A stretch of DNA of 64,000 nt from Oreocharis arfaki (taxonomy: Eukaryota > Chordata > Aves > Passeriformes > Paramythiidae). The notes under the pieces are model-generated. The model worked only from the letters and a program-made list of their open reading frames with translations, was not told where the DNA came from and made no database searches. The position numbers and the translations under genes were made by a program. The stretch is taken from positions 1,420,836 to 1,484,835 of the forward strand of contig VZRR01006745.1 in NCBI GenBank assembly GCA_013398015.1. The letters are read 5' to 3'. Positions 13,001-25,454 of this stretch are shown in pieces. Within the stretch, counting starts at the first letter, position 1, and each line of letters starts with the position of its first letter.

Positions 13001-16000
13001 GACCAGCACAATAAAATGAACTGCATATTAAAAGTATATGAAGTTATTTTAAGTTAAACTGAATTGATATAATACTGAGTGACTCATTTAGTTACTACAC
13101 TGAAATTAAGGAACTGATTTTTTTTTCCCAAACGGACTTTTCTTTGACTTGTAATAAATCTCAAAAAAACTCCCCAAAATACTGAAAAATAAGCTTAGTA
13201 ACTTCTTATCAGGTATGTTTTATAAACCATACCATGATTGTCAAAGACACAGGCAAAGACAACTTATACTAAATTTACTAAACAGACTAACTAGGTTTAT
13301 GACATTTTGGGTAGAGATGTCATTCCTACTGGAGCTGACAAATATTCAGAAATGTGCATTTACATTTTCTTAGTTTGGAGCTCCACCAAATTATATTCTA
13401 GGAATGCTCTCAAGTTTACCAAAAAATTGTTCTTAAATTGAGTGAATGTGTAGTGAGCCTTTAAGGGTATATTTGATGATTTTGTATTACAGAGATATAC
13501 AATCTCTGTTAACTGCTAACTTTTGAAAAGCAATAAAATCCTAAAACGAATAAAAATAATTTAAGTTCTATAATACTCATTCATAAAGATCTTCTCCAAA
13601 GTAGAAAAAGCTGCAACATTATGATTATTATTCATATATACGTGCAAAACTTTAATTAAAAGTCTTCAAATTGTTTTCTGCATGATAGCTTCTAAAATCA
13701 GCTTTTAAAGGTATAATTACAAATAAAATACAGGTAACACAGATGCACCATTTAAAAAGTGCACAAAAGGATAAAAGTGCAAGTTTACAACATTTACTAC
13801 TTTTATGCCTAGTATTTCTACAACTTGACCAGCCAATGAGGATGTATTATGTTTTCATAATATGTACATTTTGAACTGAGTTTCATACCTTAGTTTTCAT
13901 GAATTAGGATGTGATTCCATTGCTTGGATCACAAAATTAGGGATGAATATTTTAACATGCTTATTCATTAAAAATATGAAATAAGTTATCCTAGTATGAA
14001 AGTTTTTTAAAAAGCGTGTTTTAACTGTTAACTAAATTCTGCTAACCGTCTTAACAAAACCAAGAATTTCTTGATAGTGTCCATTTAATGCAGTTGAAGG
14101 GCTAGCTGTACATCTAAAGCCAAGAATATCTTCCTACTTAAAAGAATTGGCAACACTGAAGCACAGACAGAAAAACATGAGATGACTGTGTATTACGATA
14201 GATTCTTTCATTATAACACTCTCTTGTTTGAGATACTACTTCTTAGCAAATATTTTCAATCACCATAATTGTTACATTTAAGAGAAAAGCAAGATGAATA
14301 ATAAAACGAATAACTCTTTAGGAGTTCTAATTAATTAATTAATCTGGATGGAGGATTTATGGATTCAGTTAATCACACACTTGTTGAACACAACACTTTT
14401 TGCTTTCAGAAGCCTGTTTAGAAAGACAGAAGTTGCTCACAGTTTTTGTAAGCTAAATGAAACACATACACAACCACACAAAAAATAGAGGCCTGCTTCC
14501 TGCTTCTTAAGGGTTTTACATGAAAAAATAAATTGAAACTTAAGGGCTCTCTGTTTATGATCTCTAAACAGACTGCACACCAAACCCCCAAAGAAGAATC
14601 TCGACCAGTTTCCTCCACAGGATGAGATGCTTACGAAGAAAATGAACCAGTGGTTCAAAAAAGAAGTGGAAGAAATATGTGAGGCCTTTTTCCTTTAGAT
14701 CCTTTCAGGATTTCAGAAGGAATTTCTCCCACATGAAAACAATCCACTAAGGGAAAGCATCCTCAAAAGAAACTAGGCCATAAAAGCACGTAAGAGACCA
14801 TTAAGAAAAAAATCTCCACTGCCTTTGACAACATTACTATATTATCCAGTAGTTTGGTCAATTATGTCAAACCAAATTGACAGCTGCAGGGATTGCCAGA
14901 GACATAAACTAACTACACACCTCGTTAGAACCTAGATTGTTTGCATTAACATATTGCTACAGTATTTCTAGAGAAGCTCTACCATATCTTTAAAATTAAC
15001 TCACTATGCAATTACGTGAAGATTTTTTACTTTTCCTAATTTCAACAGAATTAATGTTACAAACAGTTCCAAAAGAAAGAGTGATTTACAAAAAATTAAA
15101 TTGCACATGTAATAGTGGCATTGTTGAGACTACACATCTGAAATTGAAATCTATCTTCAGTGGTTTTATCCATCAACAACATCATAAAACACCTGACTTC
15201 TAAGGCAGTTGAACACATACTTGCTTTTTCATGGTAAATACTTGCTTTATCATAAGAAACAGATTTTTAACATACATCACTACTGAGTCTGTGCACCATC
15301 TGTAGGTAGTCTTCATTTGAGCCATGTCTAGAATTATCAGCATGATGATTAGCCGAATTTCCAGACAACTGACTTGAAACTTTATTTTCATGGAGATTCC
15401 TCATCCCAGCTGTGACAATGGGACTGGACACAGAAGCTGAAATATAAAAGAAGTAAGTAACTGTACTGACACACTCACACAGTCATGACTTGTAAAGTTT
15501 CAGAGAAAACACCCTAACAGTGGATATTAAAAAGCTGGATGCAAGAAGTCTGGAATCTGAACAAGAATCCAGCTTGCCACAAATACCTTGATTAAAAATA
15601 GATTATCTAAGATTTTTCGAAAGTATTTAAAATCTTGATTCCATGTACAAATTAGCCAAATTTCCCTCCATTTCTATTCTAATTACAGTCAGTATCTTCC
15701 TTAATGATCACAGAAAACTTTGTTTACTCTATATAATTTGAATTCACTACCTTAGTAACTTTCAAGGTATTCATGAGACATATAACATTACACAAAAAAC
15801 AGCTGCTCATGGGACATATAACATCACACAAAAACCAGCTGTATATATATTCTAAGCACAATGTTAAACCTGAAGAACAAATTATTTAAAAGAATCTAAT
15901 AGAATTCTACTTGCCAACAAAGAAATGCCCTAGATACCTCAATACTATTCATGGGTTCAAGATTGTTTTCAGACAAGGGAAGAACAAAGAAATCCATTTG

Positions 16001-19000
16001 TTCTGAAGGCCATCTGTGCCAGTTACTGCATACCTTGAGCATAATTCTAGCCAATTTAGAATTACTCTGACACCAAAAAGGGCCAGTAAGGCTAAAGAAT
16101 CTCCCAGCAAAAGTTAACTTTTCAGCGGCAGAAATGAAGTTTTCCCTAGTATATGTAAGTGATGCTCACAGCTAACAAATACAACTTCTGGGTTGTTCAG
16201 ATTTTTTTTACTGTCATGGGTACAGGACAACAATGCAAAGTGGATACAAATAGAGGAGCATTGCAACATAAATGTGTTTTAGCTATTCTTCTTCTCTTTT
16301 ATTTATTTTTTTAAAAACAAAGTAGATACTACCGCTCTTTACAGCCAGAAAAGCAAAGATTAAATACACCTGCCTCAAACATTTGCACTAAGCATGTGAC
16401 TCCTTCAAAGAAATTAGAAACCATGAAATGAGCACATAAAAGTAAAGTTGACATGAAATAGGAGAATAAAATAAGTATCACAGACTTACCTTGCTGCATT
16501 TGAGGATGAGCTGTGTAACTTGGAGGATGTGAATACGGCATGTATCCTGCAGGGCTTTGAGGAGCATATGGACTAGGCACTGGACTGTTCTGTTGTGCCA
16601 AAAATCTGTTACCAGAGCTTGTCTGTGGTGGCACAAACCGACTAAAAAGAAAACAGAATTGAAAAAAAGTATTTAAAAGTTGGAATAGAAAATGTAGAAA
16701 AATTCATTATTTCTTTCGAAAATTACACCTTCAGAACACGACAATTTATTTAAGATAAAAAAAGCCCACAACACAATCGAGAACTTCCTTCAAAAGCAGT
16801 ATTTTAAGCTGTCTATACTTCCCTAACTGCAAATATTACTTAAGAGTCAGAGGATAATAAAAAGCATTCATAGGACCTCCACCTAGGGAAAGGAAACAAC
16901 GATACAAATATATACGGAAATTAGATCTGCAATTTTCCAAAAGTTAGTCTCAGAAATTTGAAGGAAAGTGACTGCAATTTAATCAACAACTCGGTCACTA
17001 GGATTAACAAGGAGCCATTTACTCATTCTTTACTTTCCAGTAAGATTACAAATAACTCCATCGAACAGAACTACACTGCCAAGATACAGGAATGTGACAG
17101 GCAGTTAGGTAGGACCTGACCCGAGCCCACTGAATACAACTTTCTCTTTCACTGGCTTTAACTTAGACTCATTCTACAGATAGGAAGTCATAAAAATAAC
17201 ATTGACTTGTGACAGTAATACATGTACATCATTACTTACATTCTTATATGAGCTTCTCAAAATTAAAATAACCAAATAAATACATCAGAAAGTACATTAC
17301 AAGTTCTTATAATCCTCAGTTCTAAATAGGAACTCCATGAAGGCAAGCTTCCATAGAAAGAAACAGCAAAGTACTCAACACAAGGATTTTGAAAGGATTT
17401 CAAGAAAACTTTGTACTATTCATCATAATATTCACAACTCAAAAAACTGTTTTAGATATCCCTTTTAGATATAAAAGTTAAGAAGTACACTGGTTGTTGT
17501 GAAGATATAGAACATTTCATCTGCCAAACAGTTACAGCACCTTGAAGTGAAACCTGAAATCAGTTTATTTTAATAATGATATCTAATAACTGAAGATGTG
17601 ACCTGTTAAAGCCCAGCACCTGGGTTGAAACTACATGCAGAACTCTCTCCTCTAGTCCAAATTCATTAATATATGAATAAAAGCTTAAATTATAGGTAGA
17701 TGCTACTTGCAAACACTCAAAAACTTAAACTCCCACAAATTTGACAAGGATCCTCCTGGAAGATTGGCCAAACTATTGGGCCTATCTTTTTGCAAGAAGC
17801 CTTCTGCATACCTGTTACATTAGTACTCCATGCTTTTACTAATCTTCTTTCCCACCATTCTGCTAAACCAGTACTGGAACATGCTGGAACACACCAGCCT
17901 ATTCTCTCCTATCCTTTTGCCATCAGTCTCAGCCTCTGACACGGGCAGAAGACAACCAGAGGATAACAAGAGGCAGAGAGACATCTTAGGCAGGAAAGAA
18001 AGTTTGGCCAAATTACAGGATGGAGAGAGAGAAGAGAATCCATGATGAATCCTTGGAATACAGGGATTAGTTCACTGACAGAAAGATATTTCTTTGCATA
18101 TGAAGAAACTTAGCCCACTGTCAGACAAACAAAATTTGTCATGACACTGATCATCTTCCACTTACATATTTGCAACAAGAGTTGGCTGTCAGTGTAAGAA
18201 AAACTTGCAGTTCGCTCCCCTCCCACCCCACTTAAAAGAAAGGATTACCTGGAAGGGCTATGTGAGATAGTGGTTTGTTGGTAATTGGAAGATGCAGGAC
18301 TACCACGCATGGAATTCTGAGAAATATTAAACTGCGACATCATCATCCCTATTAAAAAAAAGATAGCAGCATTACTTTACACATATTTCCTTTTCAATGA
18401 AGTATCTCATTACAGAATTTACTATATATAATGAGATAATAAACTTTAATGAGATTATAAAATTTACAGACAATAATACCATCTACCCACAACTGTTAAA
18501 AACCATTAGAAATTACTGAATTCATGTATGATGCCCATTTAACATAATGACATAAAATCGTGTTCCCTGAAGTTGTGTTAATTCAGTCACAAATATTAAC
18601 AGTAGTTTCCTCCTCTGTTTCTTAGAGCTCCCTAAGTCAAAACCTACTAGAAAAGAGAAACATTTTAAACCAGGACATACATTCAGCACCCCAGGCTGGT
18701 GTGTACAGTACTCGTTGTCCCAGTAAGCAAAAAATTCAGCAGATTCACAAGTCAGAAGAACACAGAAAACTTATCTTCAGTTGTTGGAGCACGTATAGCA
18801 ATGAGCGATCCTCAGCTGAGTGCTGCAAGATATTCTCACTGCTCCAATAATATTTAGCCATCTCTTCCTATCCAGAGAAAAAAGCTTTCTATTCCACCTC
18901 CACTGAGCTTAGAGGGAATGTTATCAAAGAGGGAGCTGAAACTTTTCAATAGCAAAGCAGAACCAATATCCCAGCTGTGGTTCCCACAGCTAGTAGATAA

Positions 19001-22000
19001 TCACAGTCATGTTTAGGAAGTTCAGGTGTTGAACCAGCTGTCAAGCCACATGTACCAATGCTCCTGAAACTAATTTAAGAGGCATTTGGACAATGCCCTT
19101 AAGTTGGGTGAACTTTCAGTCAGCCCTGAAGATGTCACGCCGTGGGGTTAGATGATCATGATCGTTCCCTTACAACTGAAATATTCTATTCTATTCTGTT
19201 CTGACCCACATCATTATAAATGAAAATCTAACGGAATCTTTTTTTTCCTCTCTTCATTACAGGAATAAAGAATACCCCAACAACTACATGACACTTAAAG
19301 TGACATAGAAACATAAAAATGTAAACGAATTTGAAGTTATTTTAGTGACAGAATTTCATGTCTTACAGCTAAAAAAGTGTCAGAACTCATGAGCACACAG
19401 TAGTGTGGGAAGCCAAAGCAAGTGATCCACAGCCATAGGGAGAAGCTCATTCGTGTACAAGTATTTTAGACAGTTAGACAAAAGGTCCCCAATATAAAAT
19501 TGTTGGAAGATTTTTGTTAATCCTACAGTTGCTATCATCAATTTCAATTACTGCAACAATCACATGTGCAAAACTAGTTTCAGAAACCTTCTCTGTCACC
19601 CTCTTTTCTCCTCCGCTTTCTCCAGCAGAGATAGAGATAATCCTGCAGGAATTAAGCCATCACTATCTCCCAGTAGGTGGTTAATGCTGCGTTCCATGTA
19701 CTTGAGCACACTAAAACTGGCCCTGAACAGGAGTTAAAGTCCCACACTACGCTTTAAAAAGTTAGATACTTCCATACCTCGATATAGAGTACATTTCAAT
19801 GTCTGGAGTAACTCCTCAACTTCTATAAAATTTGTTTAAATGGATACTGTTTACCTCACATAGAGGCAAGTGAATATGAAATCCCAGAGATTTTTTATGC
19901 TGGAAGGAGCACCCAGCATGCCCACTGCCCCCTCACCCCTCACTGCCATTCTCAACACAGCTAGGTACAATATTTCAGCCAAACAAGTAACCTTAACATT
20001 CCCGTACAGAAAGCTGACATAATGTATCCATATCAGCACAAACTATACAGACAAAGTTTCAATTTCATACTTAAAGTACAGAGTGCTCTTTTCAAGGGCT
20101 TTAAAAATGTTTCTATCTGTTTTCTCCTCCCTAAAAAACATGCTTTGAATCACAGATGTGGTAGGTTTTGGTTTAAAAGAATGATGGAAAGCATATAATT
20201 CTCTAATGTAATTTTAAAAAATCCTCTAATTAACTTAATCTGTGGTGGATAGCTCTCACTTCTCTACCTCTGCTACGGATGGCAGGGGTAGGCTCAGTCC
20301 ACGTAACTTAAAAGAAAAAAAGAAAGAAAAAAACCGAAACAAAACTAAACACCCCTAACAACCAAAGACCAGGTTTTCCAAAGTTTCCAAACAGGTAACT
20401 GTATATTTGATAATGATGTAATGAGAAAGAAGTAAAAACAAGCCCCAAACACTGGGTCTAAAATGGATTTGAAATTAGTCTGGGGCCATTAGCACTACAA
20501 TATCTTCTTTTACTTTTTCACATTGCTGTCATATTACTACATAGCACTGAGAAAACACCATCCTAGTAGAAACATTACTAGAATGAGATGCCTTACACGT
20601 ACTCCCAGTCTTACTACAATTTTTCTTCTTGTAAAAAAGCGATAGGCATAAATCCATTTTAGCATTCCTACCAAATGGCAAAGAACACACTTCATAAAAT
20701 CATAACTCAAGGTTACATAAAAATTCTTGCACAACTAAACTGTATTACAACAGCACACATGCTTAAGCTAGGATGGCTCAACAACAGGTGATTTTTCAGT
20801 GAAACATGTTTTCTTATTAGAAGTGCACATGTGAAGTTTTTTCCTTTCACAGGAAAAAGTGCACTTAAGTTCTTGTACAAATATAAAAGAATACTGAAGT
20901 AATCGACACTTATGGAAAGATGCATAAGGCTTTAGTCTCCCAAAATTCATAAACAGCTTAGAGCTGCAGGGCATCACAAGTCGCTAAGATGAGGAGTGGC
21001 AGGGAGGAGCTGTTAAGGATGCCTCATTCAACCTTATTCGTTACTCCAGAGCTGTTAAGAATTCTCACTGCAATGATACACTATAATCATACAGATTTTC
21101 AGTAAGATCAACACATATTTTTTCAACTTCAATTATTTAGTAAGACAAACATATGAACCTAAGCATAAAAAATTCAAAACGAAATTGTTTCAAAATAGAA
21201 TCCAATTACTTATACCACAGATTAAGCTTTGAGGCAAAATACAACATGTTTTAGAAAAACACCTGGTAGCTTTTATTTTCCTTCTTTTTACAATACAATT
21301 GCTCTTAGAAGACGTTAAGGTACATAGCTTTAAATTACTATTAAACACAAGGCAAGGCATAAATACAACAGTTGTGCTCCACATATATTGGTGGTTAATA
21401 TCAGTACCCTAGATTTACAGAACAACATAAAATTAGTCAATAGATAATGAAAAATCCTTACCGCTTTGTACCCCGTATCTGTTTTGCATGCTTTTCTCCC
21501 TGAAAACATTAGGATTCCTTGCCAGGATAGCCTGCAGCAAGACTGGTATATCTCCCTCTGGATCATCACTGCCAAGGTTATCTTTCAACTCTCTGGAATT
21601 GTGGAAGTAAGCAAATAAAGAGGCAAATGCATTTTCAAATTATAAGAAACTATGAGTCAAGTAAAAAAAAACAAAAACAAAATAACCAAAAAAACCACCA
21701 AAAACCAAAATGAAAGAAGACAATTTACTGTTAAAATATAGGAAAAATCAAGTCTGCAAAGCACTGCTTCTTGCCTCTAGTTTTTTCACTCTCTTCTTTA
21801 AGGAATGGCAGAAGAAATATTCCTCCTAGTCCTCACAGTCATTTTCTGCCACTAAGCTCTTATGTATATGTGGCTATCAGTTTCAGACTATCATAAGAAG
21901 TTTCTTAGGCCCATTTTTGTATCACGATCGTCTCTATAAAAGAATACTTTGGCATATCATCAAGAATGTATTATTCTAGGAGTGAAAATAACATATGCAT

Positions 22001-25000
22001 GAATGTGTAACACTCAGGTTTCAACCCAGTGTTTGAAAATCTTTTTATTTTGAAAAGGTGAAATTGGCATATCTTTGAGATCACAGGATTCCCTCTGAAC
22101 CATAAAGAAATGTAACGGATTTTCTATAAATGCATCTGTGCATCCACTTCTTGTTTGCTTTTTGCTTCAAGGACTTTTAAAAGCTAGGTCCATTTGAACA
22201 AAACAACTGATTAGAACATGTAGAAAAACAACAGGGTTGTCAACATAAAACAATTCAAACGACACTAGGGAGAAATGAAAAAAAAATAACAAAAAGAGAA
22301 TACATGAGCATACTTGATGGCCCAATTGTTGAAATATTTAAGTTCAATACTTGATCAGAATTGCCACAGGTGTCAAAGATTTTCTTTTGGGTATGTCATT
22401 TGTCTATGTACATTAGTGACTGACGTTGAACACAAATTAGTATTGCACAATCAACACCATGAAGTCTGCATTCTTAATTATCAAGAAGGGAACAAGCATC
22501 AGATCTATAAAATAACCCCCACAGTTATGACTAAGGACTGCTGGACAATTATTAACGTTGTCTGACTGAAATACTTGACTCCTATATTGCAGCCATCTGC
22601 TAAGGAAGCCTAATGAAAAACGTGCATGTTCTAATTTTCATATTCTCACAAACATCCTTCTCAATCCAGTTAATTTTGATTTCAAGAAGGAAAGACGGTG
22701 ATCTGATATAGAAGTTCAAAATACATACATGTGATCTGTTGACACCTGATTGAGACTGTGGACGAGCTGTGAAACCAGATTTTCATCCCTGCAAGCCAAA
22801 AGGCAGTTCACCTCTTCAGCTATCCGTCCATTGAAAAGCAGGCTTTTTGTTGTGGTGGCAGGTAAAGGTGATGGAAGAGGCAGCTGGTTCAAAACTGTTA
22901 TCAGAAAACAGGAAGAACTTCAGAATCAATTCACGAGACACAAACATACAAATGTGGACACCCCATTACCGTCTCATGAGATTAAGAAAGAAAACCTGAC
23001 AACTAGATTTAAAACACAGGTAACACTCCTGCATTATTTTTTAATTCTTGAATACATACACACAAACACACACATCCCCACTCACATTGGACTCTCTAAA
23101 CATTCAAAATATTAAGCTATTTATTATGTTATGGCACCTTTCTCTTGGAGCCAAAAGCATGGATTAAAAAAAGGAAATGCAAAATTTTTGTAGCTACATG
23201 CAGTACTGTAAATGCATTGAATATGTATTTCCAGTTTTCTACTCAAATCTCAATATTTAATCAGTGTTTCCACTTTGGGAAGGTCTTTAAAGAAAAACCC
23301 CAATAAACAACCCAGAAAAAAAACCAAGCAACCCAACAACCAATTAAACCCACTAATTAATTCTCAGTTTATTCTTCTCTTCTTCTATTTATTCCTATGC
23401 AAACCATCTTCTCAAGACAGGGCTAGTACTGTTGGTTGGTGTGTTCATTTAAGTGTTAATTCAGTCAGGAAAAACTTACTCACAACTCTCATAAAAGATT
23501 TAGTGAAAACACAGTTTCAGTTAGATTATAAGCACACTTTACTTTCAGAGGGCATTCTTAGGTCTTCAGACATAACAAGGAAGTATACATATAAGAAGGC
23601 TTGACCAGATGATTGCAGAGCTACTTAGACCAGAGGAAGGTAAGCCAGAGGAGACCAAAAGGCTAGATACAGAGGAAGATCACATCAAAGGGCTCAGGGA
23701 AACAAGCTGCAAGTCACCAGGCTGATCACATCCCTGAGATCAAGGTTTTAACTGAACCATTAGAAACAACTTCAGAAAAGAAAAAACCAGCCTAAGTGAA
23801 ACATATTCTTTTGGTTCCTTTGTACTTTGAAATTATTTATTAAAAACAAGTGGGGTGATTCCAGCATTTTTACCCCATAATATCATTGCTGTACTTAGAA
23901 ATAAATCATAATTCAAATAGAAGTGTGTAATATATTAAAATCACTAGCTTTCATTACTTGCATCAGATTACCTTGAATGTGCCTGAAACTTGGAAAAATT
24001 AGCAAAATCAGCAAAACATACTGATGAAAGCAGCGTAAATTTCGCTAGCCTACCCTACTGCCTTGAGGCATCATGCCACCAGTTTTCAGGGCAACTAGTC
24101 TTGTCCATTTCAGTTCAGTGTTTAAAGGAACTCTTGCACCACAGTCTGATCAGGGACTTCTACTAGTTAAGTAATCTTACCTGCAAATGCTTAATTCTGG
24201 AAAATTAATTAATTCTTATTCAGAATTCAGAATTAATGCTTAATTCTGAAAAAATTCTGGTCCATAGCCAGAAACTTAGTATTTGCATTCTGACGGTCTG
24301 TTATTAGTATGTCTGTTATTAGATTGCACATACATACACATCTAAATACATAAGCAGCATCTTCCACTTAAGCACTTCAGAATATACCAAAAGGACAAGA
24401 AGTAGGTTTTTCCTCCAATACGTCTGCCTTTTTTACTGTGAGCAATTAAATTCAATTGCTGGATATATACTTCCAGTGCTCCTTGGAAAGCCTCCAATTT
24501 TCAACAGTGTAACAATAGGAGCGCTCAGAAGAAGCACCTAGGTCACTGAGCCCAATTATCCCCAGACAGACAACTGAGCTATAAAATCTTTCTTACACTT
24601 TACATAAACAAGACACCTCTTTGTCCTAGCTGCTCTTACTGCAATGGTTGTTCTAGGACGTCACTACATAATAATAAATTTCCTCTTAGTTTTCACTAGA
24701 AATTAATTTTGGGTCACATTATAATGATTTGGTTTTGTGTCGGTATCAGCTTTTAGTGTAAATAGTTCTTTCTCTTTCCTAGCATTTTGTCTTCCTGACG
24801 TATTTAAAGCCAGCACACTCCGTATGCTCCTGTTGTAGGCTGAACAGCAAAGAAAGAAGACTCAGGTTCAGCTGCTTACTTTTATTCTAGCAGTCATTTT
24901 GTGCACCTATTAACTAGTTCAAAATTAAAGAACTAGGTTTCAAGTATATTCAGCATATTCTACAACTCTCTTGAGTAGTGGCACATGAGTCTAATCCTGT

Positions 25001-25454
25001 GTCTCACTCTTCAGTGAAGATGACAGGATGCATATTTTAGATAAATGCTTTACCATTTATATGTTTTTCTTTATTTGTGTGGTACCCAGGTATGTTACTG
25101 AATGATATTCCAAACAAACAATGAATTCCTACATTTTGTTCCAGGTTTCCTCAAGCATTTTTTTTAACCTGCATTTCACTTTATGCTTAAATATGCATGG
25201 GGTTTTTTTGGATAGAGTTCTACAATTCCAGCAATAACAAAACTAACTTATTTAATGTCAAGTCTGATTTTAAACAGTTTTAACTCTAAAGAACTTTTAA
25301 AATATTTTTTATTATTATTTTGAAAATGCAGGTATTTACCAAAGAGGTAGAAAACAGCATAGCAAAGACAAGAAAAAGAAGAGTACTTACGGTCTGTAAG
25401 ACTAGCAATCCCTGCAAGAGTAGTGATGGGAACATGAGGCATATCCCCATTCAT
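427..25454 (-). CDS. NIPBL: NIPBL, cohesin loader subunit, N-terminal part (exons 2-9, partial gene)
   Basis: NIPBL (Nipped-B/Scc2) forms the cohesin loader with MAU2 (Scc4) and drives loading and loop extrusion in the nucleus. The coding parts join as 25454-25391, 22894-22729, 21592-21462, 18348-18249, 16641-16490, 15436-15276, 11273-11180 and 1059-427: 1501 nt, 500 codons plus one base, with no stop. Recognition rests on long stretches of near identity to vertebrate NIPBL, for example MNGDMPHVPITTLAGIASL at the start and YDEVELDALAEIERIERES near the end. This N-terminal region is the MAU2-binding, low-complexity part of the protein. Gly15 and Pro29, positions where human missense changes are reported to weaken MAU2 binding (from memory), are both kept. 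The HEAT-repeat body and the rest of the roughly 2,800-residue protein lie left of position 1. Every border is AG/GT and every phase agrees with human. Confidence 0.98.
3899..3899. other. Single N (assembly join)
   Basis: A lone N separating two near-identical copies of a 233-bp CR1 segment. Confidence 0.95.
4275..4275. other. Single N (assembly join)
   Basis: A lone N separating two near-identical copies of a 256-bp CR1 segment. Confidence 0.95.
10091..10400 (-). mobile_element. Old CR1 fragment
   Basis: Read on the plus strand it follows the reverse complement of a CR1 3' end: GGGACCTCAGGAGATG, CTCAAAGCAGGGTGAGGC, a TTCAACCTGATCTTGAAAAT segment, and AGTGAAAAAGTTTTTCCTTC. It is strongly diverged, and the left and right limits are approximate. 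Confidence 0.75.
11180..11273 (-). CDS. NIPBL: NIPBL exon 8 (residues 259-290)
   Basis: This exon is 94 nt, against 97 nt in human (c.772-868). It encodes DGDPSIRNAASFSLRSPQSV, then CSPAGSDGALK and the first base of a Gly codon. Human reads DGDSSTMRNAAS, so one codon is missing here in the DGDPSIRN part. The acceptor is ATTACTTTAG. The donor GTAGTC is the weakest of the set by its match to GTRAGT. Confidence 0.94.
11274..15275 (-). other. NIPBL intron 7
   Basis: About 4.0 kb, AT-rich. It contains a short ATTAATTAATTAAT run at about 14330-14342 and no repeat family or gene that I can recognise. Confidence 0.9.
15276..15436 (-). CDS. NIPBL: NIPBL exon 7 (residues 205-258)
   Basis: This exon is 161 nt, as in human (c.611-771), and ends on a codon boundary. 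It encodes SVSSPIVTAGMRNLHENKVS, then SQLSGNSANHHADNSRHGSN and EDYLQMVHRLSSD. The acceptor is TATATTTCAG and the donor GTATGT. It is the most diverged of the small exons relative to human (AGMRNLHEN against GGLRNIHDN, SSQLSG against SGPLSG), but the frame is intact. Confidence 0.96.
15437..16489 (-). other. NIPBL intron 6
   Basis: About 1.05 kb. Its only notable feature is a 36-bp tandem duplication at 15771-15842. The rest is plain intron. Confidence 0.9.
15771..15842. repeat. 36-bp tandem duplication, two copies
   Basis: Units 15771-15806 and 15807-15842 both run TCATG(A/G)GACATATAACAT and end ACAGCTGC or CCAGCTGT. They differ at only a few positions. Confidence 0.85.
16490..16641 (-). CDS. 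NIPBL: NIPBL exon 6 (residues 154-205)
   Basis: This exon is 152 nt, as in human (c.459-610). It encodes RFVPPQTSSGNRFLAQQNSP, then VPSPYAPQSPAGYMPYSHPP and SYTAHPQMQQ. It is proline-, serine- and tyrosine-rich low-complexity sequence typical of the NIPBL N-terminus. The acceptor has a strong tract (TTTTCTTTTTAG) and the donor is GTAAGT. Reading past the donor hits intron within two codons, so the longer open frame seen there is not real coding. Confidence 0.96.
16642..18248 (-). other. NIPBL intron 5
   Basis: About 1.6 kb. No repeat family or gene recognised. Open frames at 17820-18045 on both strands overlap each other and match nothing I know. Confidence 0.88.
18249..18348 (-). CDS. NIPBL: NIPBL exon 5 (residues 121-154)
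   Basis: This exon is exactly 100 nt, as in human (c.359-458). It encodes MMMSQFNISQNSMRGSPASS and then NYQQTTISHSPSS. The acceptor is a T-run ending in AATAG and the donor is GTAATC. The segment is Ser/Gln-rich and probably disordered. Differences from human are conservative (QFNIS against QYKLS, MRGSP against MHSSP). Confidence 0.96.
18349..21461 (-). other. NIPBL intron 4
   Basis: About 3.1 kb. It contains a CR1 3' end at about 19055-19201 and an A-rich purine run at about 20309-20345. The rest shows no recognisable feature. Confidence 0.88.
19055..19201 (+). mobile_element. CR1 LINE 3' end (ATTCTATT-type tail)
   Basis: It reads AGAGGCATTTGGACAATGCC, GTCAGCCCTGAAG, GGGGTTAGATGATCATGATC and ends ATATTCTATTCTATTCTG. 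This is the hallmark 3' end of an avian CR1. The 5' limit is uncertain and could extend further left. Confidence 0.85.
21462..21592 (-). CDS. NIPBL: NIPBL exon 4 (residues 77-121)
   Basis: This exon is 131 nt and encodes ELKDNLGSDDPEGDIPVLLQ followed by AILARNPNVFREKSMQNRYG and VQSG. The acceptor is TTCCAG and the donor GTAAGG. Human exon 4 is 128 nt as I remember it, and the human protein reads NRYVQSG, so this genome carries one extra Gly codon (GGG) between Tyr116 and Val. The reading frame continues correctly into exon 5. Confidence 0.96.
21593..22728 (-). other. NIPBL intron 3
   Basis: About 1.1 kb. It holds an A/C-rich low-complexity stretch at 21661-21712. An 83-codon open frame at 22314-22565 on the plus strand has no supporting feature. 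Confidence 0.88.
22729..22894 (-). CDS. NIPBL: NIPBL exon 3 (residues 22-77)
   Basis: This exon is 166 nt, the same as human exon 3 (c.65-230). It encodes LNQLPLPSPLPATTTKSLLF and continues through RIAEEVNCLLACRDENLVSQ to STDHI. It is preceded by a TTTTCTGATAACAG acceptor and followed by a GTATGT donor. Codons 22 and 77 are split across the borders and are restored correctly by exons 2 and 4. Pro29, in the MAU2-contacting stretch, is present. An open frame on the opposite strand over the same bases is a shadow of this conserved exon. Confidence 0.97.
22895..25390 (-). other. NIPBL intron 2
   Basis: About 2.5 kb. There is a local direct repeat of ATGCTTAATTCTG at about 24187 and 24236, an A/C-rich stretch at 23280-23350, and nothing else recognisable. 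Confidence 0.88.

Noticed and set aside
22750..23115. 121-codon plus-strand open frame
   Set aside because: It overlaps NIPBL exon 3 on the opposite strand; the conserved protein signal is on the minus strand, and the rest runs through intron.
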